A stretch of DNA of 44,135 bases. It comes from Paucimonas sp. GTDB lineage: Bacteria; Pseudomonadota; Gammaproteobacteria; Pseudomonadales; Pseudomonadaceae. A program made the position numbers and the translations under genes. Of the stretch, positions 1 through 10,076 are shown piece after piece. The stretch spans positions 1-44,135 of the forward strand of contig JAIRVG010000027.1 of NCBI GenBank assembly GCA_031253995.1, given 5' to 3'. Every line of letters starts with the position of its first letter. The first letter of the stretch is position 1. Below the pieces are notes generated by a model, which ran no database searches, was not told where the DNA came from, and saw only the letters and a list, made by a program, of their open reading frames with translations.

Positions 1-229
1 TGACTCGCTGCGATCTCTCGTTAGCGGGAGGCGAATTCTACAGCGTTACAACCTGCTGTCAACTGCCTTTTTCAACCGCCTTCGTAAACGACCGAAGCAC
101 TTCCGATACTACCTGAAACATCTAACTCGTTGAATCTCAAGGAGTTTTCCGTTCCGACTGCGCCGGAAGTGGGGCGAATTATAGAGAGATTAAATGGGGC
201 GTCAAGCACTTATTGCAATAAATTTGTCA
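1..229. other. gene-free stretch at the window edge
   Basis: No credible gene is visible. The stretch is less GC-rich than the rest of the window and its short open frames lack family resemblance. It is the downstream flank of the minus-strand mmsA gene and its terminator. I see no tRNA or recognisable RNA fold. Confidence 0.5.
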
Positions 230-284
230 TGCCGTTCAAAAAGCCCGAAAAGCAAAGAGGGGAGGCCTTGCGGCCTCCCCTCTT
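230..284 (-). terminator. rho-independent terminator of the mmsA operon
   Basis: A perfect 12-bp stem (256-267 with 272-283) closes on a 4-nt TTGC loop. Read on the minus strand it is followed by a T-rich run (about 232-255). It lies 24 bp past the mmsA stop codon, so it most likely ends the transaminase-mmsA transcript. The plus-strand side has no comparable T-tract. Confidence 0.85.
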
Positions 285-307
285 CTATATAGCTATAGAG
301 CAAGCAC

Positions 308-1801
308 TCACAGGCTCGGGAACGCGAACTGCGAAGCCTCGTGGCTGGCACGCTGCGGCCAGCGCTGGGTAATCGCCTTGCGGCGGGTGTAGAAACGTAC
401 GCCATCCGGGCCGTAGGCATGCAGGTCGCCGAACAGCGAGCGCTTCCAGCCACCGAAGCTGTGGTAGGCCACCGGCACCGGCAGCGGCACGTTGACGCCG
501 ACCATGCCCACTTCGATCTCGTCGCAGAACAGGCGCGCTGCTTCACCGTCACGGGTGAAGATGCAGGTACCGTTGCCGTACTCGTGCTCGTTGATCAGTT
601 GCATCGCCTCTTCCAGGCTGTTCACCCGCACCACGCACAGCACCGGCCCGAAGATCTCTTCCTTATAGATGCGCATCTCGGTGGTCACGCGGTCGAACAG
701 GGTGCCACCGACGAAGTAGCCATCTTCGTTACCGGCAACACGATAGCCACGACCGTCCACTACCAGCTCGGCACCGGCAGCGACGCCGTCGTCGATGTAA
801 CCGACGACCTTGTCACGGGCCGCTGCGGTAACCAGCGGGCCCATGTCCAGGCCACAGGAAGTGCCGGCACCGATCTTCAGGCCCTTGATCTGCGGAACCA
901 GCTTGGCCACCAGCGCATCGGCCACCTGGTCGCCGACGCACACGGCCACGGAGATCGCCATGCAGCGCTCGCCGCAGGAACCGTAGGCCGCGCCCATCAG
1001 TGCGCTGACCGCGTTGTCCAGGTCGGCATCGGGCATCAGCACGGCATGGTTCTTCGCGCCGCCCAGGGCCTGGACGCGCTTGCCGCGCTTGGTGCCTTCG
1101 GCATAGATGTATTCGGCGATAGGGGTCGAGCCGACAAAGCTCAACGCCTTCACTTCCGGCGCCTCGATCAGCGCATCCACCGCTTCCTTGTCGCCGTGCA
1201 CCACGTTCAGCACGCCCTTAGGCAGGCCGGCTTCGTGCAGCAGTTGGGCGATCAGCAGGGTCGAGCTCGGATCACGCTCGGACGGCTTGAGGATGAAGCA
1301 GTTGCCGCAGGCGATGGCCAGTGGGTACATCCACAGCGGCACCATGGCCGGGAAGTTGAATGGGGTGATACCGGCCACCACGCCCAGCGGCTGGAAGTCC
1401 GACCAGGCATCGATGTTCGGGCCGACGTTGCGGCTGTATTCGCCCTTCAGCACTTCCGGAGCCGCACAGGCGAACTCGACGTTCTCGATACCGCGCTTCA
1501 GTTCACCGGCAGCATCTTCCAGGGTCTTGCCGTGCTCTTCGCTGATCAGCTGGGAGATACGTGCCTCGTTCTGCTCCAGCAGTTGCTTGAAGCGGAACAT
1601 CACCTGGGCGCGCTTGGCCGGCGGGGTGTTGCGCCAGGCCGGGAACGCCGCCTTGGCCGAATCGATGGCCTGCTGCACGGTGGCGCGGCTGGCCAGGGCG
1701 ACCTTGTGGATCGCTTGCCCGGTGGATGGGTTGAAGACGTCGGCGCTGCGGTCGCTGCCGGTAACCAGCTCGCCATTGATCAGATGTGCAACGGTGCTCA
1801 T
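308..1801 (-). CDS. mmsA: (methyl)malonate-semialdehyde dehydrogenase, CoA-acylating
   Basis: A 497-residue aldehyde dehydrogenase of the MmsA type, which oxidises malonate semialdehyde or methylmalonate semialdehyde with NAD and CoA to acetyl-CoA or propionyl-CoA plus CO2. The oxyanion-hole Asn lies in the PFNFP motif (about residue 149) and the nucleophile Cys280 lies in GERCMA. The general-base Glu of ordinary aldehyde dehydrogenases is replaced (LGGAKNH, about 247-252), as is usual for this CoA-dependent subfamily. The chosen ATG has a GGAG about 8 bp upstream; a longer reading would add 12 residues without support. It lies 61 bp downstream of the beta-alanine transaminase, which makes malonate semialdehyde, so the pair forms a beta-alanine degradation operon ended by the hairpin at 256-283. 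The same gene family also serves valine and inositol breakdown, but the context favours beta-alanine. Confidence 0.93.
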   Translation of the reverse strand: MSTVAHLINGELVTGSDRSADVFNPSTGQAIHKVALASRATVQQAIDSAKAAFPAWRNTPPAKRAQVMFRFKQLLEQNEARISQLISEEHGKTLEDAAGELKRGIENVEFACAAPEVLKGEYSRNVGPNIDAWSDFQPLGVVAGITPFNFPAMVPLWMYPLAIACGNCFILKPSERDPSSTLLIAQLLHEAGLPKGVLNVVHGDKEAVDALIEAPEVKALSFVGSTPIAEYIYAEGTKRGKRVQALGGAKNHAVLMPDADLDNAVSALMGAAYGSCGERCMAISVAVCVGDQVADALVAKLVPQIKGLKIGAGTSCGLDMGPLVTAAARDKVVGYIDDGVAAGAELVVDGRGYRVAGNEDGYFVGGTLFDRVTTEMRIYKEEIFGPVLCVVRVNSLEEAMQLINEHEYGNGTCIFTRDGEAARLFCDEIEVGMVGVNVPLPVPVAYHSFGGWKRSLFGDLHAYGPDGVRFYTRRKAITQRWPQRASHEASQFAFPSL

Positions 1802-1862
1802 GCAATAACTCCAGTATTCAGGTTCGGGCAGGCGCACGGGCCTGCCCCGGGAAAGGAATCGA

Positions 1863-3209
1863 TCAGTCGATGGCGTTCAGGGCTTCGCCGACCGCGTCGA
1901 ACAGGCGGTCCAGCTCCTGCGCACTGGTGTTGAAGGTTGGGCCGAACTGCAGGGTGTCGCCGCCGAAGCGGACATAGAAGCCGGCTTGCCACAGCTTCAT
2001 CGCGGCCTCGTATGGACGGACGATGGCATCACCATCGCGCGCAGCGATCTGGATCGCGCCGGCCAGGCCGTAGTTGCGGATGTCGATGACGTTCTTGGTG
2101 CCCTTGATACCGTGCAACACATTCTCGAAGTGCGGCGCCAGTTCGGCGGCGGACTGCACCAGGTTTTCCTTCTGCAGCAGGTCGAGGGCGGCGATACCGG
2201 CCGCGCACGCCACCGGGTGCGCCGAGTAGGTGTAGCCGTGGGGGAATTCCACTGCGTACTCGGGAGTCGGCTGGTTCATGAAGGTCTGGTAGATCTCGCT
2301 GCTCGCAATCACCGCGCCCATCGGGATGGCGCCGTTGGTGACCTGCTTGGCGATGCACATCAGGTCCGGGGTCACGCCGAAGGCGTCGGCACCGAACATC
2401 GCGCCCATGCGACCGAAGCCGGTGATGACTTCGTCGAAGATCAGCAGGATGTTGTGCTGGTCGCAGATTTCCCGCAGGCGTTTCAGATAACCCTTCGGCG
2501 GCGGCAGGACACCGGCGGAACCGGCCAGCGGCTCGACGATCAGCGCGGCGATGTTCGAGGCGTCGTGCAACTCGATCAGCTTGAGCATTTCATCGGCCAG
2601 GGCGATGCCGCCCTCTTCCGGCATGCCCTTGGTGAAGGCGTTGCCCGGCAGCACGGTGTGCGGGATGTGGTCGACGTCCATCAACTGGCCGAACAGCTTG
2701 CGGTTGCCATTGACGCCACCCAGGCTGGTGCCGGCGACGTTCACCCCGTGGTAGCCACGGGCACGGCCGATCAGCTTGGTCTTGGTGGCCTGGCCTTTCA
2801 GGCGCCAGTAGGCACGCACCATCTTCACCGCGGTGTCGCAGCACTCGGAGCCGGAGTTGGTATAGAAGACGTGATTCAGGTTGCCCGGGGTCAGCTCGGT
2901 GATCTTCTCGGCCAGCTGGAACGACAGCGGATGACCGAACTGGAACGCCGGCGAGTAGTCCAGCACGCCCAGCTGGCGTGCCACGGCTTCCTGGATTTCC
3001 TTGCGCGTGTGACCGGCGCCGCAGGTCCACAGGCCGGACAGGGCGTCGAAGATCTTGCGGCCCTTGTCGTCGACCAGATGGTTGCCTTGCGCGGCAACGA
3101 TCAGGCGCGGATCGCGCTGGAAGTTGCGGTTGGCGGTGTAGGGCATCCAGTGAGCATCCAGCTTCAGCTGGCTGGCCAGACCGACAGAAGCGTTTTCAGG
3201 CAGGTTCAT
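1863..3209 (-). CDS. beta-alanine--pyruvate (omega-amino acid) transaminase
   Basis: A 448-residue class-III PLP aminotransferase that moves the amino group of beta-alanine to pyruvate, giving malonate semialdehyde and alanine. Asp259 ([12 protein letters not shown]) and the PLP Lys288 ([14 protein letters not shown]) are present, and TNSGSE (about 118-122) fits the phosphate-binding region. Length and motifs match the characterised Pseudomonas omega-amino acid:pyruvate aminotransferase (named aptA or bauA). The ATG at 3209 is preceded by GAGGT at about -9; an upstream in-frame extension looks non-coding. It leads the operon with mmsA and is divergent from a LysR regulator gene 127 bp away, which probably controls it. 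Confidence 0.93.
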   Translation of the reverse strand: MNLPENASVGLASQLKLDAHWMPYTANRNFQRDPRLIVAAQGNHLVDDKGRKIFDALSGLWTCGAGHTRKEIQEAVARQLGVLDYSPAFQFGHPLSFQLAEKITELTPGNLNHVFYTNSGSECCDTAVKMVRAYWRLKGQATKTKLIGRARGYHGVNVAGTSLGGVNGNRKLFGQLMDVDHIPHTVLPGNAFTKGMPEEGGIALADEMLKLIELHDASNIAALIVEPLAGSAGVLPPPKGYLKRLREICDQHNILLIFDEVITGFGRMGAMFGADAFGVTPDLMCIAKQVTNGAIPMGAVIASSEIYQTFMNQPTPEYAVEFPHGYTYSAHPVACAAGIAALDLLQKENLVQSAAELAPHFENVLHGIKGTKNVIDIRNYGLAGAIQIAARDGDAIVRPYEAAMKLWQAGFYVRFGGDTLQFGPTFNTSAQELDRLFDAVGEALNAID

Positions 3210-3336
3210 CGTCGCGACCTCGCAAGGCAGTTTGAACGGCATTCGGAAGAAAGCGTTGTGTTGCCGATAACTTGTCACGGCTATAAAGTCCGGAAAACTC
3301 TACTTTTCTAATCCTCAGTTCACCGGACACTAAACT

Positions 3337-4254
3337 ATGAGCCGCCGCCCAGAACCGCTCTCCCAGGTCAGCGATTTCGATATCCGCCTGCTGAAGATTT
3401 TCCGCAGCGTGGTGGAATGCGGCGGCTTCTCGGCGGCGGAAAACGTGCTGGGCATCGGTCGTTCGGCAATCAGCCAGCAAATGGGCGACCTGGAGCAGCG
3501 CCTCGGCCTGCGCCTGTGCCAGCGCGGGCGTGCCGGCTTCTCGCTGACCGAGGAAGGCCGCGAGGTGTACCAGTCGGCGCTGCAACTGCTCAGCGCCCTG
3601 GAAAGTTTCCGTACCGAGGTCAACGGCCTGCACCAGCACCTGCGCGGCGAGCTGAACATCGGCCTGACCGACAACCTGGTGACCCTGCCGCACATGCGCA
3701 TCACCCACGCCCTGGCCCAGCTCAAGGACCGCGGCCCGGACGTGCGCATTCGTATCCGCATGATTCCGCCAAGCCAGGTAGAACAAGGCGTGCTCGACGG
3801 CAGCCTGCATGTCGGCGTGGTCCCCCAGGCCAGCCCGCTGTCGGGCCTCGAATACCAGCCGCTGTACAGCGAGCGCTCGCTGCTTTATTGCGCGGTCGGG
3901 CACCCGCTGTTCTACGTCGACGACCGGCAACTGGACGATGACCGCCTCAATGCCCAGGACGCCATCGCCCCGACCTTCCGCCTGCCCGCGGAGATCCAGG
4001 CGGCGTACCAGGCACTCAACTGCACCGCCAGCGCCTCCGACCGCGAGGGCATGGCCTTCCTGATCCTCACCGGCCGCTACATCGGCTACCTGCCGGATCA
4101 CTATGCGACCTTCTGGGTCCAGCAGGGTCGCCTGCGCGCACTCAAGCCCGGCGAGCGCTTCTATGACCTGAGCCTGGCGTGGGTCACGCGCAAGGGACGC
4201 CGCCCGCACCTGGTCCTGGAAAGCTTCCTGGAAAGCCTGGCTGCGACACGTTAG
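3337..4254 (+). CDS. LysR-family regulator, probably of beta-alanine catabolism
   Basis: A 305-residue LysR-type regulator. The N-terminal winged helix-turn-helix covers about residues 12-75 (FRSVVECGGFSAAE, then SAISQQMGDLEQRLG), followed by the periplasmic-binding-like effector domain. It is transcribed away from the transaminase-mmsA operon across a 127-bp spacer, the usual arrangement for a LysR regulator and its target. The inducer, perhaps beta-alanine or malonate semialdehyde, cannot be read from sequence. An imperfect GTCCGG/CCGGAC inverted pair lies in the spacer. Confidence 0.88.
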   Translation: MSRRPEPLSQVSDFDIRLLKIFRSVVECGGFSAAENVLGIGRSAISQQMGDLEQRLGLRLCQRGRAGFSLTEEGREVYQSALQLLSALESFRTEVNGLHQHLRGELNIGLTDNLVTLPHMRITHALAQLKDRGPDVRIRIRMIPPSQVEQGVLDGSLHVGVVPQASPLSGLEYQPLYSERSLLYCAVGHPLFYVDDRQLDDDRLNAQDAIAPTFRLPAEIQAAYQALNCTASASDREGMAFLILTGRYIGYLPDHYATFWVQQGRLRALKPGERFYDLSLAWVTRKGRRPHLVLESFLESLAATR

Positions 4255-4354
4255 GACGCAATTGCGATATTCTCGCGTTCCGCGCTTGTGTGCCCGTCGT
4301 GCCTGGGGTATCAGTGCATGTGCCTTTATTTCCTTGCTCTTGCCGGAACCGCCC

Positions 4355-5014
4355 ATGACCCTTGAAGTGCCCGCCCACCGTACCCTCGCCGCCAAGCCCG
4401 CCGGGCGCATCCGCCAGAAGAACGAGCAGGCCATCATCCAGGCCGCCGAGGACGAATTCGCCCGCCACGGTTTCAAGGGCACCAGCATGAACACCATCGC
4501 CCAGAACGCCGGGCTGCCCAAGGCCAACCTGCACTACTACTTCACCAACAAGCTGGGCCTGTACATCGCGGTGCTGAGCAACATCATCGAGTTGTGGGAC
4601 AGCACCTTCAACGCCCTCGATGTCGACGACGACCCGGCCCAGGCCCTGGCCCAGTACATCCGCGCCAAGATGGAGTTCTCCCGGCGCAACCCCCAGGCCT
4701 CGCGGATCTTCGCCATGGAGATCATCAGCGGCGGCAACTGCCTCACTGACTATTTCAGCCAGGACTACCGCGAGTGGTTCAAGGGCCGTGCCGCGGTGTT
4801 CCAAGGCTGGATCGACGCCGGCAAGATGGACCCCGTGGAGCCGGTGCACCTGATCTTCCTGCTGTGGAGCAGCACCCAGCACTACGCCGACTTCGCCACG
4901 CAGATCTGCCAGGTCACCGGCCGCAGCCGCCTGACCAAGCAGGACATGGAAGACGCCGGCAACAACCTTATCCACATCATCCTCAAGGGCTGTGGCCTGA
5001 CCCCGCCGAACTGA
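4355..5014 (+). CDS. TetR-family regulator, RutR/YcdC type
   Basis: A 219-residue TetR regulator. Residues about 18-65 form the DNA-binding domain, with the typical helix-turn-helix stretch GTSMNTIAQNAGLPKANLHY ending in the YYFTNK motif. The C-terminal part (NPQASRIFAMEII, then LLWSSTQHYADFA) is the YcdC/RutR-like ligand domain. RutR proteins respond to uracil or thymine and control pyrimidine breakdown, which ends in beta-alanine in the reductive route; a link to the adjacent beta-alanine genes is therefore plausible but inferred. The ATG at 4355 is chosen because residues upstream of it do not resemble the family; its ribosome site is weak (GGAA). It ends 10 bp before the yigZ-like gene. 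Confidence 0.85.
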   Translation: MTLEVPAHRTLAAKPAGRIRQKNEQAIIQAAEDEFARHGFKGTSMNTIAQNAGLPKANLHYYFTNKLGLYIAVLSNIIELWDSTFNALDVDDDPAQALAQYIRAKMEFSRRNPQASRIFAMEIISGGNCLTDYFSQDYREWFKGRAAVFQGWIDAGKMDPVEPVHLIFLLWSSTQHYADFATQICQVTGRSRLTKQDMEDAGNNLIHIILKGCGLTPPN

Positions 5015-5024
5015 ACACCCGCTT

Positions 5025-5609
5025 ATGCCTTCTACCCTGCTGGACACCTGCGAATACCGCGAAGAGATTCGCAAGAGCCGCTTCATCACCCTCGCCGCGC
5101 CGATCAGCACGCCTGCCGACGCCCAGGCCTTCCTCGAACGCCACAGCGACCTGGCCGCCACCCACAATTGCTGGGCCTGGAAACTCGGCGACCAGTACCG
5201 CAGCAGCGACGACGGCGAACCCGGCGGCACTGCCGGGCGGCCGATCCTCGCCGCCATCGAGGCGCAGGATTGCGACCAGGTGGTGGTCCTGGTGATCCGC
5301 TGGTACGGCGGCATCCAGCTGGGCACCGGTGGCCTGGCCCGCGCCTATGGCGGCGGTGCCAACAAATGTCTGCAACAGGCGCCAAAACGCCTGCTGGTCA
5401 GCCGCACCGAGCTGAAATGCAGTTGCTCGTTCAGCGAGCTGGCCTTGCTCAAGCTGCGTGTCGCCGAGGCCGATGGGGTGATTCTCGATGAAGCCTTCAC
5501 CGCCAACGGCGTCGATGTCCGCCTGGCCCTCGGCGCCGCGCAGATCGACACCGTGCAACGCCAGCTGGCCGACCTCAGCCGCGGCCGCATCCTCCTGGAG
5601 AACGCCTGA
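5025..5609 (+). CDS. IMPACT/YigZ family protein (UPF0029)
   Basis: A 194-residue member of the YigZ/IMPACT family. The signature GIQLGTGGLARAYGG lies at about residues 93-107, and the N-terminal part carries EIRKSRFI and SSDDGEPGGTAGRPIL, both typical. The C-terminal about 60 residues fit the small ferredoxin-like UPF0029 C-terminal domain. Members are linked to translation control in eukaryotes; the bacterial role is not settled. It follows the TetR gene by 10 bp and is probably cotranscribed with it. Confidence 0.88.
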   Translation: MPSTLLDTCEYREEIRKSRFITLAAPISTPADAQAFLERHSDLAATHNCWAWKLGDQYRSSDDGEPGGTAGRPILAAIEAQDCDQVVVLVIRWYGGIQLGTGGLARAYGGGANKCLQQAPKRLLVSRTELKCSCSFSELALLKLRVAEADGVILDEAFTANGVDVRLALGAAQIDTVQRQLADLSRGRILLENA

Positions 5610-5885
5610 GCAGTTGCCCACATCCACTGTGGGCCCGGTTGTGGATAACCTCTGGGCAGCCGTCTGCAAGCCTTCTGTGGCAAGGGTTTCAGGCGAGAGA
5701 TCATATTTTGATCAAAGTTTGATGACAGCCCTCGATCCGTCGAAAAATCAGCCGCTTAACCTTGATTATTGCCTTTCGAAGGCAGCCAGATCGGGCTTAT
5801 GCCCAGCGCAGCGGCTTGCTCACAGATACTGTGGAGCAAGCTGTGGATAAACCGTGCAAGCCTGCGCCAATCGCCTGCCTGGCCG
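5610..5885. other. gene-free spacer with two perfect DnaA boxes
   Basis: This 276-bp spacer separates yigZ from a convergent membrane-protein gene. It holds two perfect DnaA-box 9-mers (TTATCCACA on the minus strand) at 5640-5648 and 5842-5850; a third lies 664 bp upstream inside the TetR gene at 4968-4976. TTTGATCA motifs occur here and just inside the next gene (about 5907-5918). No AT-rich unwinding element or origin gene is present. Confidence 0.5.
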
Positions 5886-6311
5886 TTACGCGGGGGAATT
5901 GATCGTTTTTTGATCAAAAGCACGCAGCGGCCACAGTTGCAGCACCGCCCAGAACAGCTCCATCAACAAAATGCCCCACAGCAACTGGCTCGCACCGTAC
6001 GCCAGCGCATAGCCCTGCCACGTGGCGAACAGCAGACGCCCCACCGCGTCATAGCGTCCGAACTGCGTTTGCGGGTCGCGAATGCGCAGCACCGACCACA
6101 CGCACACGATCGACCCCATCAGGTTCGCCATCATCACGTGCAGCGGGGCGAACTCCGGCAGCTCGCCCGCCAGCCCCCAATAGGCACTCAACTGCCGCAA
6201 CAGCCCGTGCAACGCCATCAGGCTCCACGGCGTGACGAACGCCGCCGTGACCAGCAGGTCGTACCAACCACTGGCCCGCACCAGTCCCCGATAACCGCTC
6301 TGGCTCCACAT
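5886..6311 (-). CDS. small inner-membrane protein under a MerR-type promoter
   Basis: A 141-residue protein with about four hydrophobic segments (around residues 17-38, 56-77, 90-110 and 112-130), so probably integral to the inner membrane. I do not recognise a named family. The ATG at 6311 follows a strong AAAGGAG. Its promoter at 6344-6374 has the long 19-bp spacer and palindrome of MerR-activated promoters, and the divergent gene at 6396 encodes a MerR regulator, so this gene is the likely direct target. The trigger could be a metal, an oxidant or a toxic organic compound. Confidence 0.8.
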   Translation of the reverse strand: MWSQSGYRGLVRASGWYDLLVTAAFVTPWSLMALHGLLRQLSAYWGLAGELPEFAPLHVMMANLMGSIVCVWSVLRIRDPQTQFGRYDAVGRLLFATWQGYALAYGASQLLWGILLMELFWAVLQLWPLRAFDQKTINSPA

Positions 6312-6343
6312 GTTCCGCTCCTTTCTGGAAAGTGAGAGCGGCA

Positions 6344-6374
6344 GGCTAAAGCCTGGAGTATGCTCCAGGGTCAA
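6344..6374 (-). promoter_or_regulatory. MerR-type promoter and operator
   Basis: On the minus strand a TTGACC -35 box (6369-6374) and a TTAGCC -10 box (6344-6349) are separated by exactly 19 bp (6350-6368), the overlong spacing typical of MerR-activated promoters. The spacer region holds the 18-bp near-perfect palindrome CCTGGAGTATGCTCCAGG (6352-6369). It fires toward the membrane-protein gene at 5886-6311. Confidence 0.82.
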
Positions 6375-6395
6375 CCCCTTCCCCAGGAATTGCCC

Positions 6396-6761
6396 GTGCG
6401 TATCGGAGAACTGGCGCAGACCTGTTGCGTCAGCCGCGACACCCTGCGTTTCTACGAAGAACGTGGCCTGATCCGCGCCCAGCGCAGCGCCAACGGCTAT
6501 CGTGATTATCCGGTGGAGACCGTGCAGTTGGTCCTGTTGATCAAGACCGCACAGAAGCTCGGTTTCAGCCTCGGCGAAATCAGCCAGAACGTCGCCGAAC
6601 TGTGGCAGGCACAAGACCCGGAAGCGCTGGTGACGCGCTTCATCGAAGACAAGCTGGCACTGGTCGAGTCGCGTATCGATGCCCTCGTCGAACTGCGCCA
6701 GGCGCTGCGCCAACGCCTGGTCGATCGCTGTCCCCTCACATTGAAAGGAGCTCCCGCATGA
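6396..6761 (+). CDS. MerR-family regulator
   Basis: A 121-residue MerR regulator starting at GTG. The winged helix-turn-helix (RIGELAQTCCVSRDTLRFYE, then RGLIRAQRSANGYRDY) occupies about residues 2-40, and a dimerisation helix runs to about residue 112. An ATG at 6360 is in frame but lies inside the operator palindrome, so GTG at 6396 (AGGA upstream) is preferred. The C-terminus has a single Cys (DRCP) rather than the paired CxnC loop of CueR or ZntR, so metal sensing is uncertain. The stop overlaps the SDR start as ATGA. Confidence 0.85.
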   Translation: MRIGELAQTCCVSRDTLRFYEERGLIRAQRSANGYRDYPVETVQLVLLIKTAQKLGFSLGEISQNVAELWQAQDPEALVTRFIEDKLALVESRIDALVELRQALRQRLVDRCPLTLKGAPA

Positions 6762-7441
6762 CTACCAAAACCGCCCTGATCATCGGCGCCTCTCGCGGCC
6801 TGGGCCTCGGCCTCGTGGAACGTCTGAGCGAAGACGGCTGGCAGGTCGTCGCCACCGTGCGCGATACCGCCAAGGCTGGCGCACTCAAGGCACTGCCGGG
6901 CGTCCAGGTGCAAACCCTGGAAATGAACAGCAGCAGCCAGCTCGATGCCCTGCAGCAGCACCTCGCGGGCCAGACCTTCGACCTGCTGTTCGTCAACGCC
7001 GGGGTCAAGGGCCCGGACAACCAGGACGCCGAAGTGGCGCAACTGGCGGACATCGGCGACCTGTTCATGACCAACAGCGTGGCGCCGATCCGCGTCGCCC
7101 AGCGCTTCGCCGGACAACTGCGTGAAGGCAGCGGCGTGATCGCCTTCATGAGCTCGGTCCTCGGCAGCGTGGCCATTCCCGACGCACCGGACCTGGCGCT
7201 GTACAAGGCGAGCAAGGCGGCGCTGAACTCGATGATCAACAGCTTCGTGGTGCGCCTGGGCGAGACCCGCCTGAGCGTGCTGGCCATGCACCCGGGCTGG
7301 GTCAAGACCGACATGGGCGGCGAAGGCGCCGACATCGACGTGGCCACCAGCACCCGCGGCATGATCGAGCAGGTCAAGGCCCACAGCGGCAAGCCGGGCC
7401 TGCACTACATCAACTACAAAGGCGAATCCCTGGTCTGGTGA
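6758..7441 (+). CDS. short-chain dehydrogenase/reductase
   Basis: A 227-residue SDR. The cofactor motif GASRGLGLG is at about residues 10-18, NAG at about 82-84, and the catalytic YKASK at about 148-152 with an upstream SSVLGS serine. The form resembles the CsgA/YciK-like SDRs that work on unknown carbonyl substrates. The ATG overlaps the merR stop by 4 bp and is preceded by AAAGGAG, so the two are translationally coupled and probably belong to one stress-responsive unit. Confidence 0.86.
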   Translation: MTTKTALIIGASRGLGLGLVERLSEDGWQVVATVRDTAKAGALKALPGVQVQTLEMNSSSQLDALQQHLAGQTFDLLFVNAGVKGPDNQDAEVAQLADIGDLFMTNSVAPIRVAQRFAGQLREGSGVIAFMSSVLGSVAIPDAPDLALYKASKAALNSMINSFVVRLGETRLSVLAMHPGWVKTDMGGEGADIDVATSTRGMIEQVKAHSGKPGLHYINYKGESLVW

Positions 7442-7558
7442 TTTCCCGCGCGGTGGGTGTAGACTCGACGCCTCGCCCACCGCGGCGGACCTGGATCAGC
7501 AGACAGGGCAACACTGAGCTGGCTAACCCTGAACCCACTTTCAGAGGAGCCGGCGCCC

Positions 7559-8914
7559 ATGCCTGCGACCCGCATCTGGTTGAAAAACCCACTCGCCATC
7601 TTCACCGCCAACGGCCTCGACGCTCGTGGCGGCCTGGTCATCGAAGACGGTGTCATCCGTGAAGTCCTCGGCCTCGGCCAATCCCCTTCCAGCCCCTGCG
7701 CACAGACCTTCGACGCCCGCGAGCACGTGGTCCTGCCCGGCCTGATCAACACCCACCACCACTTCTACCAGACCCTCACCCGCGCCTGGGCGCCAGTGGT
7801 CAACCAACCGCTGTTCCCTTGGCTGAAGACCCTGTATCCGGTCTGGGCGCGCCTGACCCCGGCCAAGCTGGAGCTGGCGACCCAGGTGGCCCTGGCCGAA
7901 CTGCTGCTGTCCGGTTGCACCACCGCCGCCGACCACCACTACCTGTTCCCCGACGGCCTGGAAAACGCCATCGACGTGCAGGTGGAAACCGTACGCAAGC
8001 TGGGCATGCGCGCCATGCTGACCCGCGGCTCGATGAGCCTCGGCGAAGCTGACGGCGGCCTGCCACCGCAGCAGACGGTACAACAGGGCGAAGTGATCCT
8101 GGCCGACAGCCAGCGACTTATCCACAGCTACCACGAACGCGGTGCCGGCGCCCGCATCCAGATCGCCCTGGCGCCCTGCTCGCCGTTCTCGGTCACTCCG
8201 GAAATCATGCGGGCCAGCGCCGAGCTGGCCGAGGAACTGGATGTGCGCCTGCACACCCACCTGGCGGAAACCCTGGACGAAGAAGACTTCTGCCTACAAC
8301 GCTTCGGCCTGCGCACCGTCGACTACCTGGACAGCGTCGGCTGGCTCGGCCCACGCACCTGGCTGGCCCACGGCATTCACTTCAATGCCGAGGAAATCGC
8401 CCGCCTGGGCGCCGCCGGCACCGGCATCTGCCATTGCCCGAGTTCGAACATGCGCCTCGCCTCGGGCATCTGCCCGACCATCGAGCTGACCGACGCCGGC
8501 GCCCCGGTCGGCCTCGGCGTGGACGGCTCGGCCTCCAACGACGCCTCCAACATGATCCTCGAAGCGCGCCAGGCCCTGTACCTGCAGCGCCTGCGCTACG
8601 GCGCCGAGCTGATCACCCCGGAACGCGCCCTCGGCTGGGCCACCCGTGGTTCGGCGCAGTTGCTGGGCCGTGACGACATCGGCGAACTGGCCGTGGGCAA
8701 GCAGGCCGACCTGGCCCTGTTCAAGCTCGACGAGCTGCGTTTCTCCGGCAGCCACGACCCGCTTTCCGCCCTGTTGCTGTGCGGCGCCGACCGCGCCGAC
8801 CGGGTCATGGTGGGCGGCCAGTGGCGGGTGATCGACGGCCAGGTCGAGGGCCTGGATATCCAGGCCCTGATCGCCAATCACCGCCAGGCCGCCGCGCAAC
8901 TGATCGCCGGCTGA
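7559..8914 (+). CDS. 8-oxoguanine deaminase (amidohydrolase superfamily)
   Basis: A 451-residue metal-dependent deaminase of the amidohydrolase superfamily (TrzA/AtzB/SsnA-like group). Metal ligands appear as NTHHHFYQT (about residues 64-72), HTHLAET (about 235), HGIHF (about 265) and the GVDGSASND aspartate (about 322). It matches the family of the Pseudomonas 8-oxoguanine deaminase, which converts 8-oxoguanine to urate; guanine or isocytosine deamination are alternatives in the same group. The ATG follows AGAGGAG. The adenine deaminase gene lies 151 bp downstream, consistent with purine salvage or detoxification. Confidence 0.85.
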   Translation: MPATRIWLKNPLAIFTANGLDARGGLVIEDGVIREVLGLGQSPSSPCAQTFDAREHVVLPGLINTHHHFYQTLTRAWAPVVNQPLFPWLKTLYPVWARLTPAKLELATQVALAELLLSGCTTAADHHYLFPDGLENAIDVQVETVRKLGMRAMLTRGSMSLGEADGGLPPQQTVQQGEVILADSQRLIHSYHERGAGARIQIALAPCSPFSVTPEIMRASAELAEELDVRLHTHLAETLDEEDFCLQRFGLRTVDYLDSVGWLGPRTWLAHGIHFNAEEIARLGAAGTGICHCPSSNMRLASGICPTIELTDAGAPVGLGVDGSASNDASNMILEARQALYLQRLRYGAELITPERALGWATRGSAQLLGRDDIGELAVGKQADLALFKLDELRFSGSHDPLSALLLCGADRADRVMVGGQWRVIDGQVEGLDIQALIANHRQAAAQLIAG

Positions 8915-9056
8915 CGAGCAGTAGCGGCCAGGTCACCAGCTCCCCCTGACACCTGGCCGCCCTGCCGGTCCGGCGCTGCTATCGTTGAACCTGCTGGTCA
9001 GGTTTAACCGCGCCGGGCCGGCAACCTCTGTAGAATGCGCCGATTGCACCTGATGA

Positions 9057-10019
<963 letters not shown>

Positions 10020-10076
10020 CCCAGGCCTGTGTGCGCGGTGATCGACTCACCGCGCACCTCTCTCTCCCCAACCTAC

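Noticed and set aside
341..1933. Long plus-strand open frame opposite mmsA
   Set aside because: It is a mirror of the high-GC codon pattern of mmsA; its His/Gly/Ala-rich product has no domain, and mmsA is certain.
5610..5885. Replication origin
   Set aside because: Two DnaA boxes only, no AT-rich element, no dnaA, repA or gidA gene nearby; a cluster of boxes is noted but an origin is not supported.
6360..6395. ATG at 6360 as the start of the MerR gene
   Set aside because: It falls inside the operator palindrome and would add residues absent from MerR proteins; GTG 6396 fits better.
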